Of a DNA stretch of 64,000 nt, positions 12,339 to 23,399 are shown in pieces. The DNA is from Gnetum montanum (taxonomy: Eukaryota > Streptophyta > Gnetopsida > Gnetales > Gnetaceae): NCBI GenBank assembly GCA_015680685.1, contig MNCI01004113.1, forward strand, positions 221,396-285,395, in the 5' to 3' direction. A program made the translations under genes and the position numbers. The notes below the pieces were generated by a model. The model was not told the origin of the DNA. It did no database searches and saw only the letters and a program-made list of their open reading frames with translations. Position 1 is the first letter of the stretch. Each line of letters opens with the position of its first letter.

Positions 12339-13200
12339 TCACTTGTTTAGATTATTCCTAAGCTTTGCAATATTAGGGAGTGAGTAAGGCTTACTTTGCA
12401 TAAGCTTATATTCACCATCTCCTTTGCTTATGATGTTAAAAGGGAGCTCATCCCATAATATGTCCCATTGCTTATTGCTGTCATTGTTGGCTTTCTTGGG
12501 TTGTTTCTCTTCATGGTTGGGAGCTTCTTCTTGAATCTCCACTTTGGATCCCTACTCTATGTATATGTTGTTGATAGCCATGAGAACTGCGTTATCACCA
12601 TGAATGATGATTTCACCTCTCTCATAAGGAAGGTGAATTTCTTGATGGATGGAAGAGGACATAGCTTGTAATTAAGCCGATCAAGGTCTTCCAAAGATCA
12701 GGTTGAATCTTGGTATCTCTTCCACCACTAATAAGTTGGCAGTTGTGGGGAATTACTCCCCTCACTAAAAAATCCAAGGAGATGGATCCCTTGATGGCAA
12801 CCCTTGATCCATTGAAGGAATTAAGAGATGTAGTGGTTGTAGATTGTATTTACTTAGTTAAGCCCAAGTGTTCAATGATGGTGCATGGGATAACATTAGT
12901 TGCAGCTCTGTCATCAACATGCACTGATGGATTTTAAACTATCCTATGCATATGGTTATGAAGAGAGGGGCTGTAGTTACTTCTTCATTTTGGGGATTAA
13001 CCTTGATTTCACTATTACAAAATGTTAAGGATGTTAACTTCTTTCCCCTTGGTGAGGAAGGAATCATCACTACATGGATGGCATCCTCGTTAGTGGGAAT
13101 GTCCTCACTAATGGGGATGGAAGTTAACATTTTGACTAGTGCCTCTCGATGTGTGACAAAAGTCATGATCAAGTCAATAAGCTTAAGGTTGTATTATTTT
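12339..13200 (-). pseudogene. Aspartic protease and C-terminal part of gag-protease, copy A1
   Basis: The minus strand reads VTHREALVKMLTSIPIS and the stretch ending EEVTTAPLFITICIG (12939-13172), then in a neighbouring frame VHVDDRAATNVIPCTIIEHL. The last segment corresponds to the retroviral-type protease active site (D-G-A then a hydrophobic stretch), here with the glycine replaced by arginine. The frame ends with WDILWDELPFNIISKGDGEY and SLPNIAKLRNNLNK before a stop (12339-12542). The same landmarks appear in copy A2 (21.69-22.49 kb). Known role: cleavage of the polyprotein. Frameshifts and stops make it inactive. The linker repeat follows directly. Confidence 0.65.
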
Positions 13201-15790
13201 TCTTGATGGATTGTTTAACTTGATCCATTTCACTAAGGAATTTTTTGTGATTGGCCATGGGCTTGTCACCCTAGTTGTGCTTTACTTCCTCAATGCATCC
13301 CAAAATATGAACTTCAACTTTAGGCTATGGATGTTGTGGCTCTTCCTCTTTGTTTTGGTTGTGGGTTTTGGTGTCCTCCTATGGCTTGTTGGTTGGAGTG
13401 GGTTAGGTAGGAAAGGTCATGGATATAGTTGAAATAGAATTGAGCTTCGATGAACCTACTTTATTTCGTGCCTCTATCTACTTGTCAACTTTGTTGTCAA
13501 GCTTTTGCTTATGCCTCTTTATTTATTTGGATAAAGTTTTTTGGTTAGCCATTGATTGTGAGGAAGAGGTAGTAACGTTGGCTATTATAGGCAATTATTG
13601 TGTAATTGATTAGGCTATAGCTATTTGGGTTATATTGGGTTGGTGGAGCTTGATGAAAAAAGGTTTCCTCGGAGGTGCTCATGATGGTACTCTTATGACA
13701 AAGGGGGTTTTTAAGTTGTTGAAAGCTGAAGAAGCCCTTTCATCATAGAGGGGTACTTGAATCATGAATGGTTCTCTTGTAGGTCTCCAATCATCATCAA
13801 TGTTGAATGTTGAAGTAACATAAAGGCTATCATTATCATTCAATGGGTCCTTATAGACCTAAATAAACTATTTTTGTGGTCAAACAAGATTGGAAGCATC
13901 TAAGACCAAGTACCTCCTATCTATCATCCTTTGTAGGTCATCCTTCAGTGCAAGGAAAACTTCTGTGTCATGACCTAGTAGTTTATGATAATGGTAGAAG
14001 TGATATAGTTTGAAGTATCTAGGCAACTCGGGATCATCCTTCGTTGCCCTAGTAGGATCTTTGGCTATTTTGCATAATCACTCATGTTTCTTTTGAGTAG
14101 CTTTGGTCATTCTATTGTGTTGCATGCATCCACTTTTTAATAGTTGGTCTAGTAACTTGGATGGTTTCATATGTAAGATAGTGTATTTGGACCTATCCTT
14201 CCTTTTGAAGTTAGGTCTAGTTTTTGTCAATGTAGTAGCCCTAGAGGTTGATGGTTGATTATTGTGGTTATTAGTAGGGGCCTTTGGTGGATTGGCCTTC
14301 AGCCCTTGGTTTGTAGCCTTTGTTTCGTTTGTCACAGTTGCTATGATTATGTTGTTTTGTTTTCTATTTTCTTTGATCTTGGAGTGTGTTGGTTTTTATA
14401 TGCTATATAGGCTAGATCATGACTAGCCTATGAAACATGCTCTATATTTTTTAGTTTGAGAGAATGCTTGGGTAAGGAACTGTAGGTTAATAATTAGAGT
14501 TTAGACTTGATGAAGTCATTAACTACTTTCCTAAATATGGCTAAAATATGGGCTTTGGCTATGGGCTCTGGTATTTCATTGAGTAGTCCATCTCATCTCT
14601 GGATGAACTTCTATATGGGTTCTAAGGGCTCTTACTTAACCTTCATGCATTGGTCAAGCATTGTGTTAGGCTTCAAGTTATACTTGAAGTGTTTGACAAA
14701 CTAGGCTACTAAGTTCTCTAAAGAGGATATGAACCCTCTAGGTAGTACATGGTACCAATCAAGTGCTTTCCCAATCAAAGACATAGGGAAAATCCTCATG
14801 ATGATATGAGGCCATGGCTACAAAAGTAAACATTTAGATTGAAATGTAATAAGATGAGCATTAGGATCACCTTCTTCATTATATTTGCTAAATTGGAGAA
14901 TAGGAACACTAGGAGGAAGGGTCCAGGGTGGGACTATAGGACTTATGGGATCATCCTTGTAGAAGTCCATAATCTTGACAGTTTGTGAGGTAGAGGCTTT
15001 AATTCTTTTCAACTCCTCCATGAGATCCTAGATCATCTAGAAGGCTTAAACTAGTCCCTATGGTGGCCTTGTTGGCTATGGATTTTGAACATATGGTTGT
15101 GGAATTTTTTGTGAAGCTTGTGGCCTCTCTATGGGTTGCAAGGTGGAAGAAAGAGGTTGTGTGATGGTTGTAGCTTGTGGGCCAAACAAAGAAAAACATG
15201 TCTATGCTAGTACTTGAGGCATGAATGAGATAAAGGGGGTGTGTGATCCTTGTGTTGCTTGGGATACCATGGTGGCCCTCACATGAGTAGTTAGTATATT
15301 TGTGGTGGTAAAAACAACCATCAATGGTTTTATATATTGAGACTATGTTGTAAATGACATTGATGTATTATAGTTTGTTGTTTGTAACATTGGCTGAGTT
15401 TGATGTTTGCCTATAATTGGCATGGAATTTGCTATAGTAGGGTAGGATGGAGTGGAAGATGGTGGTACCATGCCCATGGAGAAAAAAACACATTAGAGGA
15501 AGGTGTTGTGACCTTGGGGGATATTTGTTGGAATAGTCCTCCCATGATGTTTTCAAGCTCAAATTTTTCCTTAAATTCATCCTCCTCTTCCTATTATTCC
15601 TTAGAGCTATGCTTGTCAACTTCCTATTCCATGGTAATCAATTGAGCTATGATGCTAGCATAAATGTCATTAATGGAAATTTGGTCATATGGGAAAGGGA
15701 TGTACTCCTTCCCATTCTTGCATATGAGCTCAAACTCCCTCTTGGCCTCTACTTCCATATGTGGAATTAGCATGCCTACCTATATTTTAG
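13201..15790 (-). pseudogene. Gag, copy A1
   Basis: Gag blocks on the minus strand, in order: FELICKNGKEYIPFPYDQIS (about 15.7 kb), MDFYKDDPISPIVPPWTLPP and FSKYNEEGDPNAHLITFQSK (14818-15021), then IGKALDWYHVLPRGFISSLE, FVKHFKYNLKPNT and PLEPI-KFIQRWDGLLNEIP (14.5-14.8 kb). A nucleocapsid-like part follows near 13.9-14.0 kb (HKLLGHDTEVFLALKDDLQ). The same order of blocks occurs in A2 and A3, which defines the family. The known role of gag is to form the virus-like particle that packages element RNA in the cytoplasm. Many stops sit at Gln or Trp codons. The start lies near 15790, but no exact methionine was chosen. Confidence 0.75.
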
Positions 15791-16099
15791 CATAAATCAA
15801 GTTATAATGATCTTCATTTATGGATACAAAATTAGGACTCTCCCCTTTAACCGTCAAAGATCATTTACACTCAATGAGGGTAGGGAATTTATGGTCACAA
15901 ACCCTCATGGCTTATTGGCTATGATCTTTGCTAGTGAGGGTGAAGGGAAATTTGGTGGACTATTGGAAAGACATAGCTATAGTGTTGAGAATGGCTTAAA
16001 CTAGGCTATAAATGGTAGAGTAGAAGTAAATTCTAGCAAATGGAATTCAAAAACTTTTAAAGGAAATGAAAATAGAGAAAGAAAAAAAAATGAGGTACT

Positions 16100-17190
16100 T
16101 ACTATAATTAGTAAGTGGGGAATAAGAGGGGTTTACCCCCTTACCAAGAATGAAAAGTTGGAAACGTTGGTGTCAAGCCTTATCCAAGTTTGCCTCCCAA
16201 CTAGCTCTATGCTAGGTTTGGTGGGGGGTAAATAAGGGGGTAAGATAATGGAAATTTCACACCTTCTAACTCAACATTGATGAGGGGGAAGGCTGAAAAC
16301 CAAAGTCAAAATTTTGGATTTTCCTACTAAAAATTGGTTTTAGCACGATGCAAATTCTCTTAGTTTGGAAAAATGAGGAGAAGCTAACTTTCAGAAGTTT
16401 GGTAATTTTTGAAAATGTTGCACCACCCACTTTAGAAACTAAAAGAAAATTGGCAGCAAAAAGCAAAAGGATGAAAAAGCTTCAATGCTAGTCTTGGAGA
16501 AAATAATTGATAGCAAGTGCTATGAAAAGTCACCACCCAACCACCTACAACTTTCACACTATAGTTTTGGTCATAGGGGGGAAGGGGCGATGTTGATCTT
16601 TTAGGAGTTTCAACTATAAAAATATGGGAAAAGAATTTTAATTTGTAATGTTGGTTTTGGAGAATTTGGTGTTAAGCCTCTCCCACATTAGGCTTCCCAA
16701 TTGCTTCTACACTAGGTATTACAAAGGGAAGAAGTGGGGGGTGGGGGTGCAATAATGGGAATCTCACACCTCATAACCCAACATTGACAAGGGGGAAAGT
16801 CTAAAAAATTAAAGTATAAGGTTGATGTCTCTTTACTAAATTCAGTTTTAGCAGGCTACCAACTTTCATAATTTGTAAAGATGGGGAAAACCAACTTCCA
16901 GAAGTTGGATGGCTTCTAGAAGGGTTGAACCACCCACTTTAGAAACTAGAGAAATTGGCTGAAAAATTCATAGTAGGTGTTGTGAAATATTAGCACCCAA
17001 ACCACCTATAACTTCCATGCTGAGGTTTCTACCATAGGGGGATTTTAACAACCAAAGGGGATAAGGAAATGCACCAAAGAAATTGATGTTGCTTTTAGAA
17101 ATTCACAGTAACTACTCTAAAAATTTCAAAGTACAAACACCTACCACTCCCATGTTGGGTTTTGGGAGTAGAGTGGGATGAGCTGTAGTG
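16100..17190. repeat. Two long direct repeats with a period near 507 bp, plus a partial third
   Basis: CACACC at 16258 and 16765, and ACCACCCACTTTAGAAACTA at 16422 and 16929, are both 507 bp apart. Other shared pieces are CATTGAYRAGGGGGAA and GCACCCAAMCCACC; the latter is only 460 bp apart because of indels. A third partial copy begins near 17090. The stretch lies upstream of A1 gag (minus strand), so it is probably the A1 leader. Several segments resemble the CCATGCTAGG key sequence of the 187-bp array. Confidence 0.65.
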
Positions 17191-17439
17191 TTGATTATTA
17201 GGTAGATTCAAAGGTTTTGGTTGCAAAAATCAAGGAAAAGCATGCAAATGGCAACATTGGCAATGGAAAAGAATAAATATGGTCATATAATTTTAGGTGA
17301 AGGATCTCCTTCTTGAACCAAGAAAAATTGTTTTCATTGAAAACCTTAATCACTAAAAAAAATGGAAGATCCTTAGTGCAGCAATTCCTCAACCCATGAA
17401 TCCCCAAGGCCTTCATAAGAAAACATTGGATTCAGGGCA

Positions 17440-18545
17440 CCCTAGCTGGTCTAGTACATCAACTAGGAACTTACAAAATGTAAAACATAGTGAATGAAAT
17501 GCAAAACTGATAGTAAATATGAATAATGCACAGCTAACAAAAAAATGTGTTTTGAATACAAAACCCATAACTTAAATCTTTATTGAGAAAAAATAAAGAA
17601 TAAGTTAGAGAAAAATGTACAAATAGTGCTTGAATGAGCAACCAAGGTGGGCGGAGGGNCTCAAAGCCCATTGAATCCAATGCAATCCACTCCACGATCT
17701 AGGTGCTAAGACAATCTTGATGCTCTCAAACCTTCCTCAACTAAAACCTTAGATCTATAGCATTAGCTATGGTGGGGGTTGAGAAGTGTAAAGAATCTAA
17801 GCTATCCAAATGCTCTACACTGGGAGTTGGAAACCCCAGGAGTGTAGTTTGGAGCTACAAAATTCACAAATACCAAACATGGTTACAAGGCCACAAGGTT
17901 ACAGTGTGTCTATGCTGGGTTCAAGAGAATACAAGTGTGGAAACTTGTAAAAACTCTCGAGTGCTTGAGAATGCCCAAGTGTAGAACTATGAACAATTTT
18001 TTGTGCAAAAGTGTGTGTATGCCAACAAACTTTCATTGCAAAAAGATGTGGAACCTTACGAGAATTTCTAAACTTGTAGATGGTGTTTGAGGTTATGTTT
18101 TATAAGTTTTGAGCTATCAATGGGGTTGCAAAATGGCTAATATTTGGTTACAAAATAGCTATAAATTGGCTACCAAAGTTAGATGATATGGGTGCCCAAA
18201 TTTGAGGGGTTATTATACATAGTAAGTGTTTCCCCAATGGCCATTTTTTACTATAAATAGTAACTAAGGCATACCTTTCACACTAGAGATGCATCTTTTA
18301 TGTTGAGGTCTCCACCATTCTTGCTAAAGTGGTTGGTCAACATTGTAGTGCATGAAGTGATTAATTTTGGCTTTTGTGGCTTCCATGCTAGGAGATACAA
18401 TTTTCAACATTGCGGGTGAAGATCCCATGCTTAGGCGAAATTTCCATTCTAAGGGGGAAAGGTTTATAGGTTGTGCATGAAGTCTCATGTTTAAGGGATA
18501 AAGTTTCCAAAACCTCCACCCTTCCATGCTAAGGGTAGCTACGAT
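17440..18545 (-). repeat. LTR-like region of copy A1
   Basis: Read on the minus strand, this region has a TATAAAA (18098-18104) followed downstream by AATAAA (17579-17584), as in an LTR with promoter and polyadenylation signal. The upstream part (18290-18540) contains CCATGCTAAGGGTAG, CCATGCTTAGG and TTCCATTCTAAGGGG, the same key sequence as the 187-bp array. Exact LTR ends and the primer site were not found. A single unknown base (N) occurs at 17659. Confidence 0.4.
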
Positions 18546-18559
18546 TTACTCCATACATG

Positions 18560-19004
18560 TTTTTCCAACATATAAAATTATATACCCCTATAAAACCCAT
18601 TAAATTACCTTTCTTGTCATTTCAAAAGGCATTTTTGACCTCCCAAGCTCAAATATAGATACTAAGTAATTTTTTTCACTTGGAGAATTAGACTTTGACC
18701 ACTTATGAGGCATTTTTTAGGTCTAGAATTATAAAGTATGTGAAATTGCCCACTATGGGTTACAATCTTCACATTTACAATGAAGTTTTATCTTAGGTTT
18801 CATGGGGTGAAAGCCACATGATGAAAATTGACAATAATATGCAAGTTTGTGTGGTGCTTTAATAGACTCTCAAATCCTTAGATGATTAACAACATGGCCT
18901 AAGGCACCTTAGATTTTTTAAAAGGCTTGTGTATCTTGAAGTAAAATTTTTTTGCATGGATCGATTTGATTTTCAGCTCAAATTTTTCCATCGTTATAGT
19001 TTTC
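18560..19004 (+). repeat. 3' part of the 5' LTR of copy A2
   Basis: TATAAAA occurs at 18571 and 18589. The final 130 bp (18880-19004: TTAGATGATTAACAAC, then GATTTGATTTTCAGCTCAAA and TTTTTCCATCGTTA) closely resembles 27.60-27.73 kb and more loosely the LTR end of A3 at 62.1-62.2 kb. A degenerate primer site follows directly. The upstream part is missing or merges with the A1 LTR at about 18.55 kb. Confidence 0.5.
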
Positions 19005-19020
19005 TAGCTCTAAAAGGAGG
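19005..19020 (+). other. Degenerate tRNA-Asn-type primer binding site, copy A2
   Basis: TAGCTCTAAAAGGAGG aligns with TGGCGCTAGAAGGAGG, the complement of the plant tRNA-Asn 3' end, with three differences over 16 bases (two of them G to A). Its place directly after the LTR end supports the call. Confidence 0.5.
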
Positions 19021-19830
19021 ACCTCTATCTTACATTCTTCATCCAAAACTAAGTATAACCATTGCTAGTTTATTCTGACTTGTTCATACTAGCATATTCA
19101 ATGAATAGGAGCTATGTTAATTAATTTTCAAATACTAGCATTTTGATCTTTGTTGTCTCAACTTTGCCTTTTCTACACTAACATTTTTGTCCCTGCCACA
19201 AAAATATCTTATGTAGGTAAACCCTACAAATATACTAGCATTTGCTTACTTGAATTGTCAAAATTTGCTATAGTTTCCCTCTTTTTATAAGTGTTGGTGT
19301 AAATAGACTAGGTTAAATATGCTAAAAGCTTGTTGATCACTTGTTTCCAATGCTACCTCAAATACGTAGGGACAAATACATTGTAGTTGTTTTGACTTTT
19401 TATCCTAGCATTGCCACAAGAATGTTGTGTTTAAAATTTTTCTTTTAATACACTATTTTTAGTTATGCTATCTCTTTCTCTAGTTTTTACATTTGAAATT
19501 GTAGTTATAATTGTAGTTTTAGTTACACTATTTTAGTTTCTACACTATTTCCAAATTGATAGTTATAGTCATAGTTACAGTTTTATTTACATTGTTGCAA
19601 TTTTTGCACTATAACAGTAATTGCATTACATACTATGCCATATTTACTTAGTTGTAGTATTTATGATGCATCTACGAATACCTCAAATCTACACTATTTT
19701 ATGCCTTTCATGTCTAATGTATTACCTAAGGATATTATTGACATGGCCTCAAACTAGAACTCTGCTTACATCTATAACCCCAATGGCCAAATTGTTGTTG
19801 AATGTCATCAAATCCTTAGGCATGTCTACA
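19021..19830 (+). other. Untranslated leader between primer site and A2 gag
   Basis: No clear coding similarity was seen. Repetitive TAGTTATAGTTAYAGTT-like words occur at about 19490-19590. The stretch corresponds to the leader of the related A3 element, which is much shorter (about 230 bp), so it may contain unrecognised inserted sequence. Confidence 0.35.
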
Positions 19831-21680
19831 AAAATCTCCTATATATGAACATAAATAAGGATTATTATAATTTCATTTGTATGAAGATACAAGTTGATTT
19901 TCATATCCTATGTAGGGAATTGGATTCCAAGTGCAAGTTTGAAATCATCCACAAGAATAGGAAAGAATTTGCTCCTTTCCCATATGACCACATTGAACTA
20001 TCACAACTATATATTAACATACTAGCATAATTGGTCAGTGCTAATGACAAGATCACAACAAGTGAGGAAGCTAGTTTAGATTAAGAACAAGAGGACTAGG
20101 ATGAGTTTTGTGCTTATTATGAAATTAATTACTACTTAGAAGATCCTTCACAATGATCTATCCTTGAAGTAACCATGTTTAACTCCATGTCTTCTATTTT
20201 GGTAATAAATCAAGCTCTCCATGTGATCTCTACAAACCAAGGTTCTCAAATTTCTTCTTTATTTACTTCTATTTTTACCTCCATGCCTTTCATTATAGTG
20301 TCATGGCCTCCACTAGTTTCTTTCATGCTCCAACTATCTACAGTTTTAGTTAGTCATTATATGGGATCTTAAATAATACATGTGTTATGTAATCCATTTG
20401 CTTCAAATATATCCTTTATTTTTCATGTCCTCATATAGATCTTAAGCTCTATTGTCAATCCTCTTACAATGGTTGTCACACAACCCTTGGATTTCATACC
20501 ATTTCCTATTTTAAGATCATAGCCACCAACTATCCAACAATCAATGTAACCTTTAGGAGCATCACAAGGCCTAGATCAAGCCTTCCAAGTAATCTAGAAT
20601 CTTACTAAGGAGTTGTAAAAGCTTAAATCCAATAAAAATTAAAATTTAAATGTCATGAATGTTTATCAAGATGATCCTATTAGCACAAAAATTCCACAAA
20701 TTACATTACCTATGGACATACCTATTCTAAACTTCACTAAGTAAAATGGTGGAGGTGACCCGAATGTAGACCTTGTCACCTTCCATGTTGAGTATCTATT
20801 ATTGTAAGCATGGCTTCATACCATGCTATACATCTTCACTACATATTTGATAGGAAAAGCCTTAGATTGGTATCGTACACTATCTAGAGGCTCAATTTCC
20901 TCCCCAGATAACTTGTTCATTCAATTTTTTAACTATTTCAAGTATAACTTGAAACTTGACACAACATTAGACCAACTTGTGCAAGTGAGACAAGGGCCCC
21001 TTGAACATATCCAAATGTTCATACAAAGATGGAATGCTTCCCTTAACAAAATTCTCAAATCCATCTTTGAAATGCATCTTTTAGCCATCTTCAAGGGAGT
21101 GTTTAATGACTTTGTTAAGTCTAAGCTTTACTAATCCCCAGGCACTCAATCAAGCCTTTTCCCAAATAAAAAACATAGAAGATATGGAAAAAGCTAGTAA
21201 TGACCCTGCTTACATAGCATACAAGAACCAACAAACAAAGAGGAATAGGAACAAGAAAAAAAAATATACATAGTCATGGTCATAGTGGCCAAAGATCCTA
21301 ACATAATAAAAGAATCAAGGATATCACAACCTAAAGCTCCTACTGTTGCTACTTAATCATATAGCTTTGATGATTTCAGTAGAAAGTCTAGAAGGAAGTA
21401 GGTCTATTGAATCCTACCCCAATTTCATTTGTGGTCATGACCGCTAATGCTCAAATGTCATTAACTAGCCAACATAAGGAAAAAAATCACAAATAAGAGA
21501 AAGGAAAGGAGTCAAAGTAACACATGTTAAAACATAAGGTCAATATCTTAGGTAAAATGAAAGAAGCAAAAGCTAGTAAAATAGAAAAATCATCCAACAA
21601 TGACAAAGACTTTCTCATTGCCATGAAGTAAGTCAAGCTCTCATTAAAATAGAAGAACATCTCTTTGAGCCTTTATGACT
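19831..21680 (+). pseudogene. Gag, copy A2
   Basis: The blocks match A1 and A3. DYYNFICMKIQVDFHILCRE with FEIIHKNRKEFAPFPYDHIE lies at 19845-20030. A low-complexity stretch with many stops follows (20.17-20.64 kb). Next come QDDPISTKIPQITLPMDIPI (about 20.66-20.72 kb), GKALDWYRTLSRGSISSPDN, FFNYFKYNLKLDTTLDQL and PLEHIQMFIQRWNASLNKIL (20823-21134). The longest surviving frame is 103 codons. It is expected to form the particle shell. It is decayed by stops and frameshifts and flows into the protease. Confidence 0.75.
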
Positions 21681-21689
21681 TGGTTATGA

Positions 21690-22490
21690 CCTCTCTCACT
21701 CATTGCGAAGCTTTGGTCAAAATGTTGATATCTATTCCTATGAGTGAGGGCATAACTACTAGTGAGGATGCTATTCACTCTGTTATCATGCCACCTCTAC
21801 TCAAGGAAAAACCGAAATAGAAAACTTTGATATTTCACAATAGTAAGGTTAAAACTATTCCATAGAGTGATGAAGTATCAGGTACCTCTCTATACATCAC
21901 TATATGGATTGGCTAATATAAGGTACATCATGTTCATGTGGACAATGAATAGTCATGAATGTTATTCCCCTATCCATTGTTGAATGTTTGGACATGGTGG
22001 GGAATATTAAGGACATCTTCACCTCCACACTTAAGTCATTTAATGGGTCATGTGTAGTAGTAAAAGGGTTAATTTTGTTAGACTTCATGACTAAGGAATA
22101 GTTCCCCACATCCACTGACTTCCTTATTATTGAGAAAAGACCAGGATTCAACTTAATCCTAGGACAATAATGGTTGGCTAAGTTGCAAGTAGTTTCTTTC
22201 CCAATCCACAAAGAAATTCATCTACCCTATGAGGGAGATGAAATTTTTATCTATGAAGATAGTGTAGTACCTTTATCAATTAACAATGTTGACATTGAAT
22301 AAGGATCCAAGGTAGAGTTCTAGAAGAAGACTCTCATAACCAGCAATGAAATTGATAGCCAAAATAAATCCAATAAAGCCAAAGGCAATAACATTGAAGC
22401 TATAAGTTAAGCCTTGAGAGGAACTCCTATTCAGTATCATTAGTAAAGGGGACAAGGAGTGCAAAATTATATAGGAAAGACCTTATCAGT
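21690..22490 (+). pseudogene. Aspartic protease and C-terminal part of gag-protease, copy A2
   Basis: Landmarks: ALVKMLISIPMSEGITTSED followed by AIHSVIMPPLL (about 21.71-21.80 kb), VHVDNE at the active-site position (D-D-G in the family, here D-N-E), then DFLIIEKRPGFNLILGQ and FPIHKEIHLPYEGDEIFIYE, ending PLSINNVDIE (22.1-22.3 kb). The last part parallels the A1 end. The order and spacing match A1, so this is the same gag-protease frame. The active-site change and several stops make it non-functional. The linker repeat begins about 30 bp after the frame fades. Confidence 0.6.
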
Positions 22491-22519
22491 TTTCTAATCC
22501 TTCAAAGATTAGAAAATAA

Positions 22520-22640
22520 TTATGTAATTAATGTGGCCTACTAGGGCCTTATTCATGATACATTGGCCTAACAAGACCTAAAACTAGCAACACCATGGCT
22601 TACTAGGATCTAAAACTGGTGAATGTAATAACCTCTTCTT
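22520..22640. repeat. GGCC-rich linker repeat downstream of A2 gag-protease
   Basis: GTGGCCTACTAGGGCC, then TTGGCCTAACAAGACCTAAA and ATGGCTTACTAGGATCTAAA, is the reverse complement of the motif seen at 2.34-2.76 and 11.90-12.11 kb. Its position after the gag-protease frame is the same as in A1. Confidence 0.6.
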
Positions 22641-23120
22641 TCTTTTTCTTGTACATATATTCTGGTTGGTTTACCTAAAGACATTTTTTACAATTTTTAC
22701 TTACATGTTTATGACTTGTTTTACAATTTTATTGCATCATAATTATTTATTAGTTTTACTTTGTGGTTTTGTTTATGATTGGATAAAAACATAAAGCATG
22801 GAAAAAATAGAAATACATCTAAAATCACAATGTGATAGTGGTACAACCAGATAATCAACAGTAGTCATAGTTACACTATGTAACAAGAAATGAATAATAC
22901 ATTATCTCTAAAACCATGATAATTAATGAAATAATAACAACATCAAAAGTAATAATTCCATCATTGTTATTGGGCTATCTATGCCAAGGAAAGAGGAAAG
23001 AAATGTTGCTAGATCCATCATTGCCATTGCCTAGGACCTATAGACAATAAAATACATAACTATTAGTAAGCTTGCAAACAAAAATGAGATTATAGTTATA
23101 CTAAAATTGAACCATCATGA

Positions 23121-23310
23121 ATCAAGTTTGAATGAATTTGACATTTTGTTAAACACTTGATATAAAAAAATCAAGTTTGACATTTTATCAAGAAAATGAC
23201 ATTAAAAACATAGTTTGACATTGTGTAAAGCATAGATAGACATTTTGTCAAATAGTTGACATTCAAAGCATAAACAGAAATTTTAGCAAATAGTTGACAT
23301 GAGATAGGAT
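23121..23310. repeat. Tandem repeat of about 38 bp with TTGACATTTTGTCAA words
   Basis: TTTGACATT occurs at 23137, 23176 and 23214, and related AGTTGACAT words at 23254 and 23292, a spacing of 38-40 bp. One copy (23236-23252) reads AGACATTTTGTCAAA. TTTGACA and TGTCAAA are complementary, so the unit is a small imperfect palindrome. The array lies between A2 gag-protease and its presumed 3' LTR. Confidence 0.6.
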
Positions 23311-23399
23311 TTATGCTAAGACATGTAACCAAAGCAAAAATGTTGGGGCTTGGGAAAATCAAGATGCTAAAAAATATAGGCTTATGAGGCTAGAATAAT

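Noticed and set aside
23121-23310. CRISPR-like regular repeats
   Set aside because: The repeats are degenerate and the intervals are not unique spacers; the context is a plant retrotransposon.
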